Positions 44,211-52,929 of a DNA stretch of 64,000 bases are shown piece by piece. The notes beneath the pieces were generated by a model, which searched no databases, had not been told where the DNA came from, and was given only the letters and a program-made list of their open reading frames with translations. A program made the position numbers and the translations under genes. Every line of letters starts with the position of its first letter. Positions within the stretch are counted from its first letter, which is position 1. This stretch comes from Flavobacterium sp. Root186. GTDB lineage: Bacteria > Bacteroidota > Bacteroidia > Flavobacteriales > Flavobacteriaceae. Where the stretch lies: positions 248,001 to 312,000 of the forward strand of contig NZ_LMHW01000014.1 of the NCBI RefSeq assembly GCF_001428525.1, written 5' to 3'.

Positions 44211-45445
44211 TCTTTTTGCATATTGAGTAAATACGCCATATTTGCTATAACGTGATCATGTTTCTTGACAAAAGAATTCTCTTCGTTCCAAACATATCCT
44301 GCTAAAACAGCACAAATTTTTTCTTTTACTTCAGGATTTTCCGGCTGATGGAAAAACAAAGTCTGCAGATTTCCGGTATACCATTCCTGCACATAAGTTG
44401 TAAATACCGAAATACCGCGTTTCATATATTGTGTAAATTCAGCTTCCCAGTCAACAGGAATTCCCTGCGATTCTTTTAAGTATAATTTTGCCGCCAGCAT
44501 TCCAGACTCCGTTGCAAAAGCTACTCCGGACGAAAAAACCGGATCAAGAAATTCAGAACTGTTTCCTGTCAAAGCAAAACCGTCTCCATACATTCTTTTT
44601 ACTGCTCTCGAATAATTCTCCAGTTTTACTGGTTCAAACAAAAACTCAGTTCCTTTAAATCTTTGAATATAATAATCTGATAGCTGAATAGCGTTTTTCA
44701 AAGCCTCGGCATTATCTTTATTTTCCGAAAGCGAATTAATAAAATCTGTTGGTCCAACAACACCTAAACTTGTGTTTCCGTTAGAAAACGGAATTACCCA
44801 AAGCCAGACTTCCGTTTCTAAAATATCAAACGAAATCTGCGTTCCTTCCTCACCTTCGGGTCTGTTAATATCTTTTACGTGTGTAAAAATCGAAGAATGC
44901 GGATCTAATTTCGACGGAGTATCCAAATCTAAAAGTCTTGGCAAAACACGTCCGTATCCGCTCGAATCAACAATAAATTTAGCGTGGATTTCTTTTAAAT
45001 TTCCTGCTGCATCTTTTACAATTGTTTTTGAATTTTTTCCTTCAAAAGAAACTTCCAGAACCTCTGTTTCAAATTCCAGATCAACACCTTTTCGCACTAC
45101 TTCCTGCGCCATTGTGTTATCAAAATCAGCTCTCGGAATCTGCCAGGTCCAATCCCAGCCTTCTCCAAATTTTTTACTGAAATCAAAAACACAGATCTCT
45201 TCGCCTCTAATAAAACGGGCTCCCAATTTCTTTTCAAAGTTCATTGAATTAAGAGCATCAAACAATTCTGCTTCCGCAAAATGATCCATTACTCTCGGAA
45301 TTAAGCTTTCGCCAACAACCAGTCTCGGAAACTTCTGTTTCTCAACAACTTTTACCTTAACATTGTTTTTATGAAGATACGATGCCGACACGCATCCGGA
45401 CGGTCCGGCGCCTATTACTAAAACATCTACAAACTCCTTTGTCAT
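44195..45445 (-). CDS. FAD-dependent halogenase-like oxidoreductase of the flexirubin cluster
   Basis: A 416-residue flavoenzyme. The N-terminal FAD-binding GxGxxG (residues 12-17, VIGAGPSGCVSA) is followed by VVGESLIPR, and the flavin motif GDGFALTGNSSEFLDPVFSSG is present further on in pieces. The flavin-halogenase hallmark WxWxIP appears as Trp99-x-Trp101-x-Ile103-Pro104, and a lysine (Lys72 or Lys73, NFEKKLGARF) lies where halogenases keep their catalytic lysine. Flexirubins can carry ring chlorine or hydroxyl groups, so halogenation or hydroxylation of the phenol end is the likely role. It is divergent from the ammonia-lyase gene. Homologues are often annotated only as tryptophan-halogenase-like. 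Confidence 0.8.
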   Translation of the reverse strand: MTKEFVDVLVIGAGPSGCVSASYLHKNNVKVKVVEKQKFPRLVVGESLIPRVMDHFAEAELFDALNSMNFEKKLGARFIRGEEICVFDFSKKFGEGWDWTWQIPRADFDNTMAQEVVRKGVDLEFETEVLEVSFEGKNSKTIVKDAAGNLKEIHAKFIVDSSGYGRVLPRLLDLDTPSKLDPHSSIFTHVKDINRPEGEEGTQISFDILETEVWLWVIPFSNGNTSLGVVGPTDFINSLSENKDNAEALKNAIQLSDYYIQRFKGTEFLFEPVKLENYSRAVKRMYGDGFALTGNSSEFLDPVFSSGVAFATESGMLAAKLYLKESQGIPVDWEAEFTQYMKRGISVFTTYVQEWYTGNLQTLFFHQPENPEVKEKICAVLAGYVWNEENSFVKKHDHVIANMAYLLNMQKEQSPE

Positions 45446-45471
45446 AATAAAAATATTATCAATTATTAACC

Positions 45472-45479
45472 TACATTTG
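45472..45479 (+). promoter_or_regulatory. Possible -7 element of the flexirubin operon
   Basis: TACATTTG, exact TAnnTTTG, 67 bp before the ammonia-lyase start. No clear -33 box is seen. Confidence 0.3.
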
Positions 45480-45546
45480 CCATCATCAAAATAACTACAT
45501 TTATTTTGATAAATAAAATTAAATTAGCACAACCAAAAACGATTTA

Positions 45547-47067
45547 ATGAATACAATTAATGAATATTTAAGTTTAGCAGAGTTTGAAGCCATAATCTTT
45601 GGAAATCAAAAAGTTACAATCAGTGATGTAGTTCTAAACCGAGTAAACGAAAGCTTCAATTTCTTAAAAGAATTCTCTGGGAATAAAGTAATTTACGGGG
45701 TAAACACAGGCTTTGGCCCAATGGCACAATACAGAATTAAAGAGTCTGATCAAATTCAGCTTCAATATAATTTAATTCGCAGTCACTCTTCAGGAACCGG
45801 AAAACCATTAAATGCAGCTTGTGCAAAAGCAGCTATTTTGGCTCGATTAAATACACTTTCATTAGGAAATTCTGGTGTTCATCCGTCAGTAATTCATTTA
45901 ATGTCTGAACTTATCAACAGAGATATTACTCCTTTAATATTTGAGCACGGCGGTGTTGGTGCCAGCGGCGACTTAGTACAATTATCTCATTTAGCATTAG
46001 TTTTAATAGGCGAAGGTGAAGTTTTTTATAAAGGAGACAGAAGACCAACTCAGGAAGTTTTCGAAATTGAAGGCTTAAAGCCAATTCAGGTAGAAATTAG
46101 AGAAGGTCTGGCATTAATCAACGGAACTTCTGTAATGACAGGAATTGGCGTTGTAAATGTATATCACGCTAAAAAATTATTAGACTGGTCATTAAAATCT
46201 TCTTGCGCCATAAACGAATTGGTTCAGGCTTATGACGATCATTTCTCTGCAGAATTAAACCAAACAAAACGTCATAAAGGACAGCAGGAAATTGCTGCAA
46301 AAATGCGTCAGAATCTTTCAGACAGTACATTAATCCGTAAAAGAGAAGATCATTTATATTCTGGAGAAAACACCGAAGAAATCTTCAAAGAAAAAGTTCA
46401 GGAATATTATTCATTAAGATGCGTTCCTCAAATTTTGGGGCCGGTTTTAGAAACAATTAATAACGTAGCTTCTATTCTCGAAGACGAATTTAACTCGGCA
46501 AACGACAACCCAATTATCGACGTAAAAAATCAGCACGTTTATCACGGAGGAAATTTCCACGGAGATTATATTTCGCTGGAAATGGATAAACTGAAAATTG
46601 TTATTACAAAATTAACGATGTTGGCAGAACGTCAATTGAATTATTTATTGAATTCAAAAATCAACGAATTACTGCCTCCATTTGTAAATTTAGGAACCTT
46701 AGGATTTAATTTCGGGATGCAAGGTGTTCAGTTTACAGCAACTTCAACAACTGCCGAAAGTCAAATGCTTTCAAACCCAATGTATGTTCACAGTATTCCA
46801 AACAACAATGACAATCAGGACATTGTAAGTATGGGAACAAACGCTGCGGTAATTACCTCAAAAGTAATCGAAAATGCTTTTGAAGTATTAGCAATCGAAA
46901 TGATTACTATTGTTCAGGCGATTGATTATTTAGAACAAAAAGATAAAATTTCATCGGTAACCAAAAAATGGTATGATGATGTTCGCAATATAATTCCAAC
47001 ATTTAAGGAAGATCAGGTAATGTATCCGTTTGTTCAAAATGTAAAAGATTATTTGATTAACAATTAA
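45547..47067 (+). CDS. tal: Tyrosine ammonia-lyase (flexirubin starter unit)
   Basis: A 506-residue member of the aromatic amino acid ammonia-lyase family. It deaminates tyrosine to 4-coumarate, the starter of the flexirubin polyene. The self-forming MIO cofactor is Ala139-Ser140-Gly141 (GGVGASGDL), with the catalytic tyrosine at Tyr50 (VIYGVNTGFGP). From memory it is nearly identical to the characterised F. johnsoniae enzyme, of the same length. The selectivity pair is Ser79-His80, as in histidine lyases, so sequence rules alone would mislead. It heads the plus-strand pigment genes. Confidence 0.93.
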   Translation: MNTINEYLSLAEFEAIIFGNQKVTISDVVLNRVNESFNFLKEFSGNKVIYGVNTGFGPMAQYRIKESDQIQLQYNLIRSHSSGTGKPLNAACAKAAILARLNTLSLGNSGVHPSVIHLMSELINRDITPLIFEHGGVGASGDLVQLSHLALVLIGEGEVFYKGDRRPTQEVFEIEGLKPIQVEIREGLALINGTSVMTGIGVVNVYHAKKLLDWSLKSSCAINELVQAYDDHFSAELNQTKRHKGQQEIAAKMRQNLSDSTLIRKREDHLYSGENTEEIFKEKVQEYYSLRCVPQILGPVLETINNVASILEDEFNSANDNPIIDVKNQHVYHGGNFHGDYISLEMDKLKIVITKLTMLAERQLNYLLNSKINELLPPFVNLGTLGFNFGMQGVQFTATSTTAESQMLSNPMYVHSIPNNNDNQDIVSMGTNAAVITSKVIENAFEVLAIEMITIVQAIDYLEQKDKISSVTKKWYDDVRNIIPTFKEDQVMYPFVQNVKDYLINN

Positions 47068-47093
47068 TTGAACTGGAATCATATTTTAAAAAC

Positions 47094-48203
47094 ATGAAAA
47101 AAATATTTTTTTTATTTCTAATAACGGTTCAATTAATTAATGCTCAGGAACTGGCTTTGGTTAAAAAATCCGGTAAGTTTGGTCATATTACAAAAGAGGG
47201 AACTTTTGCCGTTGAACCAAAATTTGACAGCGCAAGAGATTTTTCTGATGGCTTAGCAGCTGTTAAACAGAATGGGAAATGGGGATATGTAGACCGTAAA
47301 GGGGCTTTTGTAATTCCTCCAACATTTGACAATGCCAGGGATTTCAACAGCGGAATAGCAGCTATTGAAAAAAAAGCTGTTTGGTATTACATCAATAAAC
47401 AAGGTGAAATTCTAAAAGGTAATCCGGAATCTGATAAATTATTTGATTTTCATTACGGAGCAGCTTTTTTTAGACAAGCCGATAAAGTGGGACTTATCAA
47501 TAATAAATTTGAAATTATTTTAGCTCCAAAATATGATGTGATTAGAGCTTTTTATAACGGTTATGCAAAAGCTGCAGTAAATGGAAAATGGGGAATTGTT
47601 GATCCTGCAGGAAAAGAAGTTGTTGAAGCTGTTTATGATGAAGTTGGGGATTATTACAACAACACAACCTGGGCAAAAAAGGGAAAAGATTTTGGACTGG
47701 TGCATAACGGACAGTTTATTAAAATAGACGATGTAAGTGAATTTGGCTCTTTTGGAACGCAAGATTTAATTGCTGCAAAAAAAGGCGCAAAATGGGGGTT
47801 TGTAAATTTTGAAGGACAATGGGTTCTTAAACCTCTATTTGATAAAGCAAAACCATTTTCTAATAATTTAGCACCCGTTTGCATTCGAGAAAAATGGGGT
47901 TATACCAATTTAGAGGGAATATGTGTAGTACAACCTATGTTTTATGATGCAGAGCCTTTTAGCGAAAACAAACTTGCTGCTGTAAACAAAGGATACGGCT
48001 GGGGATTTATTGATGAAACCGGCAAAGTAGTTATTCCGGCAGATTATGACATCTCTGCAGCTTTTGGAAGCTATATGCGCGAAGAAAAAGGATTCATCGG
48101 CGGATTAGCAAGAGTAAAACGCAGCGGTAAATGGGGGTTTCTTAAACCAAATGGAGACCTTTTGATCGAATGGTTTCAGAATGCTGAACTTTTTCAGGAA
48201 TAA
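47094..48203 (+). CDS. WG-repeat protein, secreted (copy 1)
   Basis: A 369-residue protein with a signal peptide (1-17, ending INAQ) and about nine WG repeats of roughly 35 residues, seen as KWGYVDRKG, KWGIVDPAG, KWGFVNFEG, KWGYTNLEG, GWGFIDETG and KWGFLKPNG. WG-repeat proteins form beta-rich binding surfaces; no enzyme activity is known. It begins 26 bp after the ammonia-lyase gene and is followed by a paralogue, so the two are a tandem duplication within the pigment operon. A role in handling the outer-membrane pigment is possible but unproven. Confidence 0.85.
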   Translation: MKKIFFLFLITVQLINAQELALVKKSGKFGHITKEGTFAVEPKFDSARDFSDGLAAVKQNGKWGYVDRKGAFVIPPTFDNARDFNSGIAAIEKKAVWYYINKQGEILKGNPESDKLFDFHYGAAFFRQADKVGLINNKFEIILAPKYDVIRAFYNGYAKAAVNGKWGIVDPAGKEVVEAVYDEVGDYYNNTTWAKKGKDFGLVHNGQFIKIDDVSEFGSFGTQDLIAAKKGAKWGFVNFEGQWVLKPLFDKAKPFSNNLAPVCIREKWGYTNLEGICVVQPMFYDAEPFSENKLAAVNKGYGWGFIDETGKVVIPADYDISAAFGSYMREEKGFIGGLARVKRSGKWGFLKPNGDLLIEWFQNAELFQE

Positions 48204-48242
48204 AAATAATTTTTACGTTATTAATATTGAATCTTAAAAATC

Positions 48243-49469
48243 ATGAAAAAAACACTTATTTTTTTGTTGCTAGGTTTCATTCAATTTGTTAATAGTCAAG
48301 AACTGGCATTAGTTAAAAAGAATTCAAAAATTGGATATATTTCCAAAGACGGATCTTTTAAAATTGAACCTCAATATAAATCTGCCAAAAGTTTTTCTGA
48401 AGGTTTAGCCGCTGTAGAAGACAACGGAAAATGGGGTTTTATTGATACAAAAGGAAGCTGGGTAATTCCGGCATCTTTTAACAATGCTAAAGATTTTAAC
48501 AGCGGAATTGCAGTTGTACAAAAAGATAAGGACTGGGTTTATATTAATACAAAAGGAGAAATTTTAAAAGCTCCGGCTACAGAAAAAATATTCGATTTTA
48601 ATAACGGCGTTGCTTTTATAAGACAAGGAAACAAAGTTGGATTAATCAATTCAAAACTGGCCGTGGTTTTAGAACCCAAATACGATCAGATCAAACCTTT
48701 TGAAAATGGTTTTGCAAGAGTTGAACTAAATAAGAACTGGGGAATTATAAATACCGAAGGAAAAGAATTAGTTGAACCGGCTTACGCAGAAATTGGAAAC
48801 TATTTTAAAGGTACAACCTGGGCGAGAAAAGATAAAACTTTTGGACTTGTAAACGGAGGGAAATTTATTCCGGTTGATGGTGCTGAAAAAATATGGGATT
48901 TTGAAACACAAGATTTAACTTATGCTAAAAAGAACGGGAAAATTGGTTTTATCGATCTAAAAGGAAACTGGATAATTCTTCCTATTTATGATAAAGGAAA
49001 AGCGTTCTCAAAAAATTTAGCGCCCGTTTTGGTTGGAAAAAAATGGGGTTACATTAATTTAAAAGGAACATTTGTAATTGAACCAACTTATAGTGACGCA
49101 GAAGTTTTCAGCTCAAACGGTTTGGCTCCTGTAAAAGAAAGTAATTGGGGGTTTATCAATGAAACCGGAAAACTGGTAATTCCAACACAATACGGAATCA
49201 CTTCAAACGGATTCGTTATTGCGCTTTTTGTACAACAGGACAAAGGATTTATTGATGGCCTTGCAAGAGTAAAAAATGAAGGAAAATGGGGTTTTCTGAG
49301 ACCAGACGGAACTGTATTAGGAAACCAATGGTTTGAAAACGCCGAACTATTTTCACAAACAGCAGAAAGAGAAAAAAAGGAAATAAATATAGCTGCTGAG
49401 AGTCCAAAAGCTGAAACAAAAGCAACAGCTAAACCAGCAAGCAAACCAGTAACTAAGAAAAAGAAATAA
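48243..49469 (+). CDS. WG-repeat protein, secreted (copy 2)
   Basis: A 408-residue paralogue of the preceding gene with the same order: signal peptide (1-19, ending VNSQ), ELALVKK start, and about nine WG repeats (KWGFIDTKG, NWGIINTEG, KWGYINLKG, NWGFINETG, KWGFLRPDG). It differs in a C-terminal tail of about 30 residues rich in lysine, alanine and threonine. The tail ends in KKKK and could touch a membrane or peptidoglycan. The stop is 10 bp before the ketoreductase gene, so it is co-transcribed with pigment synthesis genes. Confidence 0.85.
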   Translation: MKKTLIFLLLGFIQFVNSQELALVKKNSKIGYISKDGSFKIEPQYKSAKSFSEGLAAVEDNGKWGFIDTKGSWVIPASFNNAKDFNSGIAVVQKDKDWVYINTKGEILKAPATEKIFDFNNGVAFIRQGNKVGLINSKLAVVLEPKYDQIKPFENGFARVELNKNWGIINTEGKELVEPAYAEIGNYFKGTTWARKDKTFGLVNGGKFIPVDGAEKIWDFETQDLTYAKKNGKIGFIDLKGNWIILPIYDKGKAFSKNLAPVLVGKKWGYINLKGTFVIEPTYSDAEVFSSNGLAPVKESNWGFINETGKLVIPTQYGITSNGFVIALFVQQDKGFIDGLARVKNEGKWGFLRPDGTVLGNQWFENAELFSQTAEREKKEINIAAESPKAETKATAKPASKPVTKKKK

Positions 49470-49479
49470 AATTTATATA

Positions 49480-50211
49480 ATGAAATGTGTATTAGTAACA
49501 GGCGGTTCAAGAGGAATTGGAAGTGCTATTTGTAAAAAATTAGCCGTTGAATCTAATTATCATATTTTGATCAATTATCATTCAAACAAAACCGCTGCCG
49601 AAGAAACACTTCAGGAAATACAAAAATTAGGCGCAACCGGAGAAATTTTAGGTTTTGATGTTGCCAATTTTGAACAAGTACAAACTGTTTTAACACAATG
49701 GCAGGAATCAAACCCTGAAGCTATTGTTGAAGCTATTGTAAACAATGCCGGAATTACAAAAGATGGTCTTTTTATGTGGATGACTCCCGAAGACTGGAAT
49801 GGCGTTGTAAATACAAGTTTAAACGGATTTTTTAATGTGACGCAGTTTTTTATTCAAAAAATGCTTCGCAATAAATACGGCCGAATTGTAAATATGGTTT
49901 CGGTTTCCGGAGTAAAAGGAACAGCGGGACAAACCAATTATTCGGCAGCAAAAGGAGCAATTGTTGCGGCGACAAAAGCATTGGCACAAGAAGTTGCAAA
50001 ACGTAATATAACGGTAAACGCTGTTGCGCCGGGTTTTATCAGAACAGATATGACAAGCGGGCTTGACGAAAAAGAATTATTAAAGCTGATTCCGGTAAAT
50101 CGTTTTGGCGAAGCCGAAGAAGTAGCAGATTTGGTAAGCTTTTTGATTTCAAAAAAATCGAGCTATATTACCGGTGAAATTATCAATATAAACGGAGGAA
50201 TATATTCTTAA
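49480..50211 (+). CDS. fabG: 3-oxoacyl-ACP reductase (FabG-like)
   Basis: A 243-residue short-chain dehydrogenase that reduces the 3-keto group of the growing ACP-bound chain with NADPH. The cofactor site is TGGSRGIGSA (7-16), followed by NNAG (88-91). The catalytic set is Ser143, Tyr154 and Lys158 (TNYSAAKG). The C-terminal NAVAPGFIRTDM is standard. Its place among ketosynthases, ACP and dehydratases assigns it to the polyene chain of flexirubin rather than general fatty acid synthesis. Confidence 0.93.
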   Translation: MKCVLVTGGSRGIGSAICKKLAVESNYHILINYHSNKTAAEETLQEIQKLGATGEILGFDVANFEQVQTVLTQWQESNPEAIVEAIVNNAGITKDGLFMWMTPEDWNGVVNTSLNGFFNVTQFFIQKMLRNKYGRIVNMVSVSGVKGTAGQTNYSAAKGAIVAATKALAQEVAKRNITVNAVAPGFIRTDMTSGLDEKELLKLIPVNRFGEAEEVADLVSFLISKKSSYITGEIININGGIYS

Positions 50212-50221
50212 TAATCCTATG

Positions 50222-50290
50222 TTTGCGAGATTTTTTAAAACATCGAAAATTGCTCTGTGTCTTTGCGAGATTAAAAAATAAAGAATAGAT
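50222..50290. repeat. TTTGCGAGATT repeat fragment
   Basis: Two copies of TTTGCGAGATT (about 50223 and 50262) flank GCTCTGTGTC. Related to the long repeat at 14022-14090. Confidence 0.4.
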
Positions 50291-50352
50291 TAAAAAAATT
50301 GTGCCTTTGTTTAAAAATTACACTTTAAGGATAAAAATTACTTTGAAAGACG

Positions 50353-51588
50353 ATGAATAAGAGAGTTGTAATTACTGGAATGGGAATTTATTCTTGTATC
50401 GGAACTTCTTTAGATGAAGTAAAGGAATCATTGTATAACGGAAAATCGGGTATTCAGTTTGATTCTGAGCGAAAAGAATTTGGTTTTCAATCAGCCCTGA
50501 CCGGAATGGTTCCTAAAGCTGATTTAAAAAATTTATTGACCCGAAGACAACGTATGAGCATTGGTGAAGAAACCGAATATGCTTATATGGCCACTATCGA
50601 AGCATTGAAAAATGCGAATATTGACGATGCCTTTTTTGAAACTCGCGAAGTTGGAATTATGTACGGAAACGACAGCGTTTCTAAAGCAATTATCGATGCT
50701 ACAGATATCGTACGCGAGAAAAAAGATACTGCCTTAATTGGTTCCGGAGCGATTTTTAAATCGATGAATTCTACGGTTACGATGAATCTTTCAACGATTT
50801 TTAAACTTCGCGGCATTAATTTAACCGTAAGTGCTGCTTGTGCGAGCGGTTCACATTCTATTGGATTAGCTTATTTTTTAATAAAAAGTGGTTTTCAGGA
50901 TATCATCATAACTGGAGGAGCGCAGGAAATTAACAAATATGCCATGAGCAGTTTTGATGGATTAGGTGTGTTTTCTAACAGAGAAAGTGATCCGGAAAAA
51001 GCTTCAAGACCTTTTGATGCCGACCGTGACGGATTAATTCCGAGTGGCGGAGGTGCAACTTTAATTCTGGAAAGTTACGAATCTGCAATAGCAAGAGGCG
51101 CAACAATCATTGCCGAAGTTTCAGGTTACGGATTTTCATCAAATGGCGGGCACATTTCGACTCCAAATGTCGAAGGTCCGGCGACAGCAATGCAAAGAGC
51201 GCTTGACGATGCTAAACTAAAAGCATCAGATATTGAATACATAAATGCACATGCAACCTCAACTCCGGTTGGTGATGCAAACGAAGCCAAAGCTATTTTT
51301 GAAGTCTTTGGTGAGAAAAATCCTCATGTAAGTTCTACAAAATCAATGACAGGCCACGAATGCTGGATGGCGGGAGCAAGTGAAATTATCTACTCTATCC
51401 TCATGATGCTGAACGATTTCATTGCGCCAAACATCAATTTAGACAACCCAGATGAAGATGCTTCAAAATTAAATTTAGTTAAAACTACGTTAAACAAAAA
51501 ATTTGACATATTTTTGTCCAATTCTTTCGGTTTCGGAGGAACCAACTCGGCGTTGGTGGTTAAAAAGTTTAAATTGAACGATGAATAA
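50353..51588 (+). CDS. Beta-ketoacyl-ACP synthase (FabF-like), flexirubin
   Basis: A 411-residue condensing enzyme of the KAS I/II type with the complete Cys-His-His triad: Cys163 (SAACASGSHS), His300 (NAHATSTPVGD) and His335 (SMTGHECWMAGASE). It extends the ACP-bound polyene by two carbons per cycle. Its stop overlaps the start of the ACP gene by 8 bp, so enzyme and carrier are coupled. One of three full-length ketosynthase genes in the cluster, of which the last is cut by the window edge. Confidence 0.93.
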   Translation: MNKRVVITGMGIYSCIGTSLDEVKESLYNGKSGIQFDSERKEFGFQSALTGMVPKADLKNLLTRRQRMSIGEETEYAYMATIEALKNANIDDAFFETREVGIMYGNDSVSKAIIDATDIVREKKDTALIGSGAIFKSMNSTVTMNLSTIFKLRGINLTVSAACASGSHSIGLAYFLIKSGFQDIIITGGAQEINKYAMSSFDGLGVFSNRESDPEKASRPFDADRDGLIPSGGGATLILESYESAIARGATIIAEVSGYGFSSNGGHISTPNVEGPATAMQRALDDAKLKASDIEYINAHATSTPVGDANEAKAIFEVFGEKNPHVSSTKSMTGHECWMAGASEIIYSILMMLNDFIAPNINLDNPDEDASKLNLVKTTLNKKFDIFLSNSFGFGGTNSALVVKKFKLNDE

Positions 51589-51835
51589 AGAAGATATTAT
51601 AGCAAAAATTAATGGTTTTTTAGTTGATGAATTTGAAGTAGATAATGACGACATTGAACCAAATGCTAATTTAAAAGATACGCTTGGCTTAGATAGTTTA
51701 GATTATGTTGATTTAGTAGTTTCAATAGAATCAAACTTTGGCGTAAAACTAGTTGAGGCAGATTTTGTTGGAATTTCTGATTTCCAAAGTTTCTATGACC
51801 TTATCGAAACCAAATTAAAAGCCAAAACAGCTTAA
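51581..51835 (+). CDS. Acyl carrier protein 1
   Basis: An 84-residue acidic helical carrier. The phosphopantetheine serine is Ser39 in LGLDSLDYVDLV. The gene overlaps the ketosynthase by 8 bp upstream and the acyltransferase by 1 bp (TAATG) downstream. A second carrier gene is at 62506. Two carriers fit separate pools for the polyene and the dialkylresorcinol part, which is inference. Confidence 0.95.
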   Translation: MNKEDIIAKINGFLVDEFEVDNDDIEPNANLKDTLGLDSLDYVDLVVSIESNFGVKLVEADFVGISDFQSFYDLIETKLKAKTA

Positions 51836-52716
51836 TGAGTGAATGGGATGGCAAATCAAAAGGAACTGTTTTAGGTTATAGAATATTCGTTTTTTTGATT
51901 CAAAAAGCGGGTGTCAAATCTGCTTATGTTTTACTTTATTTTGTTGCTTCTTATTACTTTTTATTTTTAAAGAAAAGCAATCGCGCTATTTTTTATTACT
52001 TTAAAGAAAGGCTTCAGTATTCCTATTTTAAATCAAAAAAAATGGTTTTCAAAAGTTACTACACTTTTGGGCAGACCATTATTGATAAGGTTTCCATTTC
52101 GGCAGGAATGCGAAACAAATTCACCTATGAATTTGATGGAATTGAGATTTTAAAAAAACTGCTGGCCGAAAAAAAAGGCGGTGTTTTAATTAGTGCACAT
52201 GTTGGAAATTTTGAAATTGCAGAACATTTCTTAGGGGATATAGATCTTAATTTTCAAATCAATTTAGTCACTACAGATTTAGAACATTCCGCGATTAAAA
52301 ATTATCTGGAAAGTATTACCCAAAAACCAACCGTAAAATTCATTATTATCAAAGACGATTTGTCTCATATCTTTGAGATCAATGCTGCTTTGGCCAATAA
52401 CGAATTGGTTTGTTTTACAGGCGACCGTTATTTTGAAGGTACAAAATCACTTTCTGAAAACATTTTAGGCAAAGAAGCAAACTTCCCTGCCGGGCCATTT
52501 TTAATTGCATCAAGATTAAAAGTTCCGGTTGTGTTTGTTTACGTTATGAAAGAGCCAAATTTACATTATCATTTATACGCAAGAGAAGCGGCAGTAAAAC
52601 ATCGTGACGAAAAAGCATTGCTGAAAGAATACGTAACAAGCGTAGAAAGCATCCTGAAAAAATACCCTTTGCAATGGTTTAATTATTTCGATTTTTGGAG
52701 TGATTTGAAATCTTAA
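51835..52716 (+). CDS. LpxL/HtrB-family acyltransferase
   Basis: A 293-residue membrane-associated acyltransferase of the lipid A late-acyltransferase family. Hydrophobic segment about 28-46. The catalytic HxxxxE is His122 to Glu127 (SAHVGNFEIAEH), followed by CFTGDRYFEG and PAGPFLIASRLKVPVVFVYV. In aryl polyene and flexirubin clusters such enzymes are thought to attach the polyene acyl chain to its acceptor. Here the acceptor would be the dialkylresorcinol, forming the flexirubin ester. One-base overlap with the ACP gene supports use of an acyl-ACP donor. Confidence 0.88.
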   Translation: MSEWDGKSKGTVLGYRIFVFLIQKAGVKSAYVLLYFVASYYFLFLKKSNRAIFYYFKERLQYSYFKSKKMVFKSYYTFGQTIIDKVSISAGMRNKFTYEFDGIEILKKLLAEKKGGVLISAHVGNFEIAEHFLGDIDLNFQINLVTTDLEHSAIKNYLESITQKPTVKFIIIKDDLSHIFEINAALANNELVCFTGDRYFEGTKSLSENILGKEANFPAGPFLIASRLKVPVVFVYVMKEPNLHYHLYAREAAVKHRDEKALLKEYVTSVESILKKYPLQWFNYFDFWSDLKS

Positions 52717-52724
52717 AGTTTTGT

Positions 52725-52850
52725 TTTGCCACGAATTACACAATTTTCACTAATTTAATATTTTTAAAAATTTTGTAAATCTCAACTTGTGGCATAAAAC
52801 ACTCTTTTTTACGCAATACATTCGTGAAAATTTGTGTAATTCGTGGCAAA
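52725..52850. repeat. Long inverted repeat (TTTGCCACGAATTACACAA arms)
   Basis: The arms at 52725-52750 and 52824-52850 are perfect inverses except for one extra base. It fills the 213-bp gap between the acyltransferase and darA. Shorter related words (CACGAATTTCACGAATTTTC) are at 59772-59791. Confidence 0.75.
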
Positions 52851-52929
52851 CCCTCAATCCGTTAAACAAGAAAAATCCGTTTAAATAAATTTACTTATTT
52901 TTGTTCGCAACCAAAGCAAAGAAACCTCA

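Noticed and set aside
44772..45284. 170-codon frame antisense to the halogenase-like gene
   Set aside because: Serine-rich shadow of a conserved gene, with no family features.
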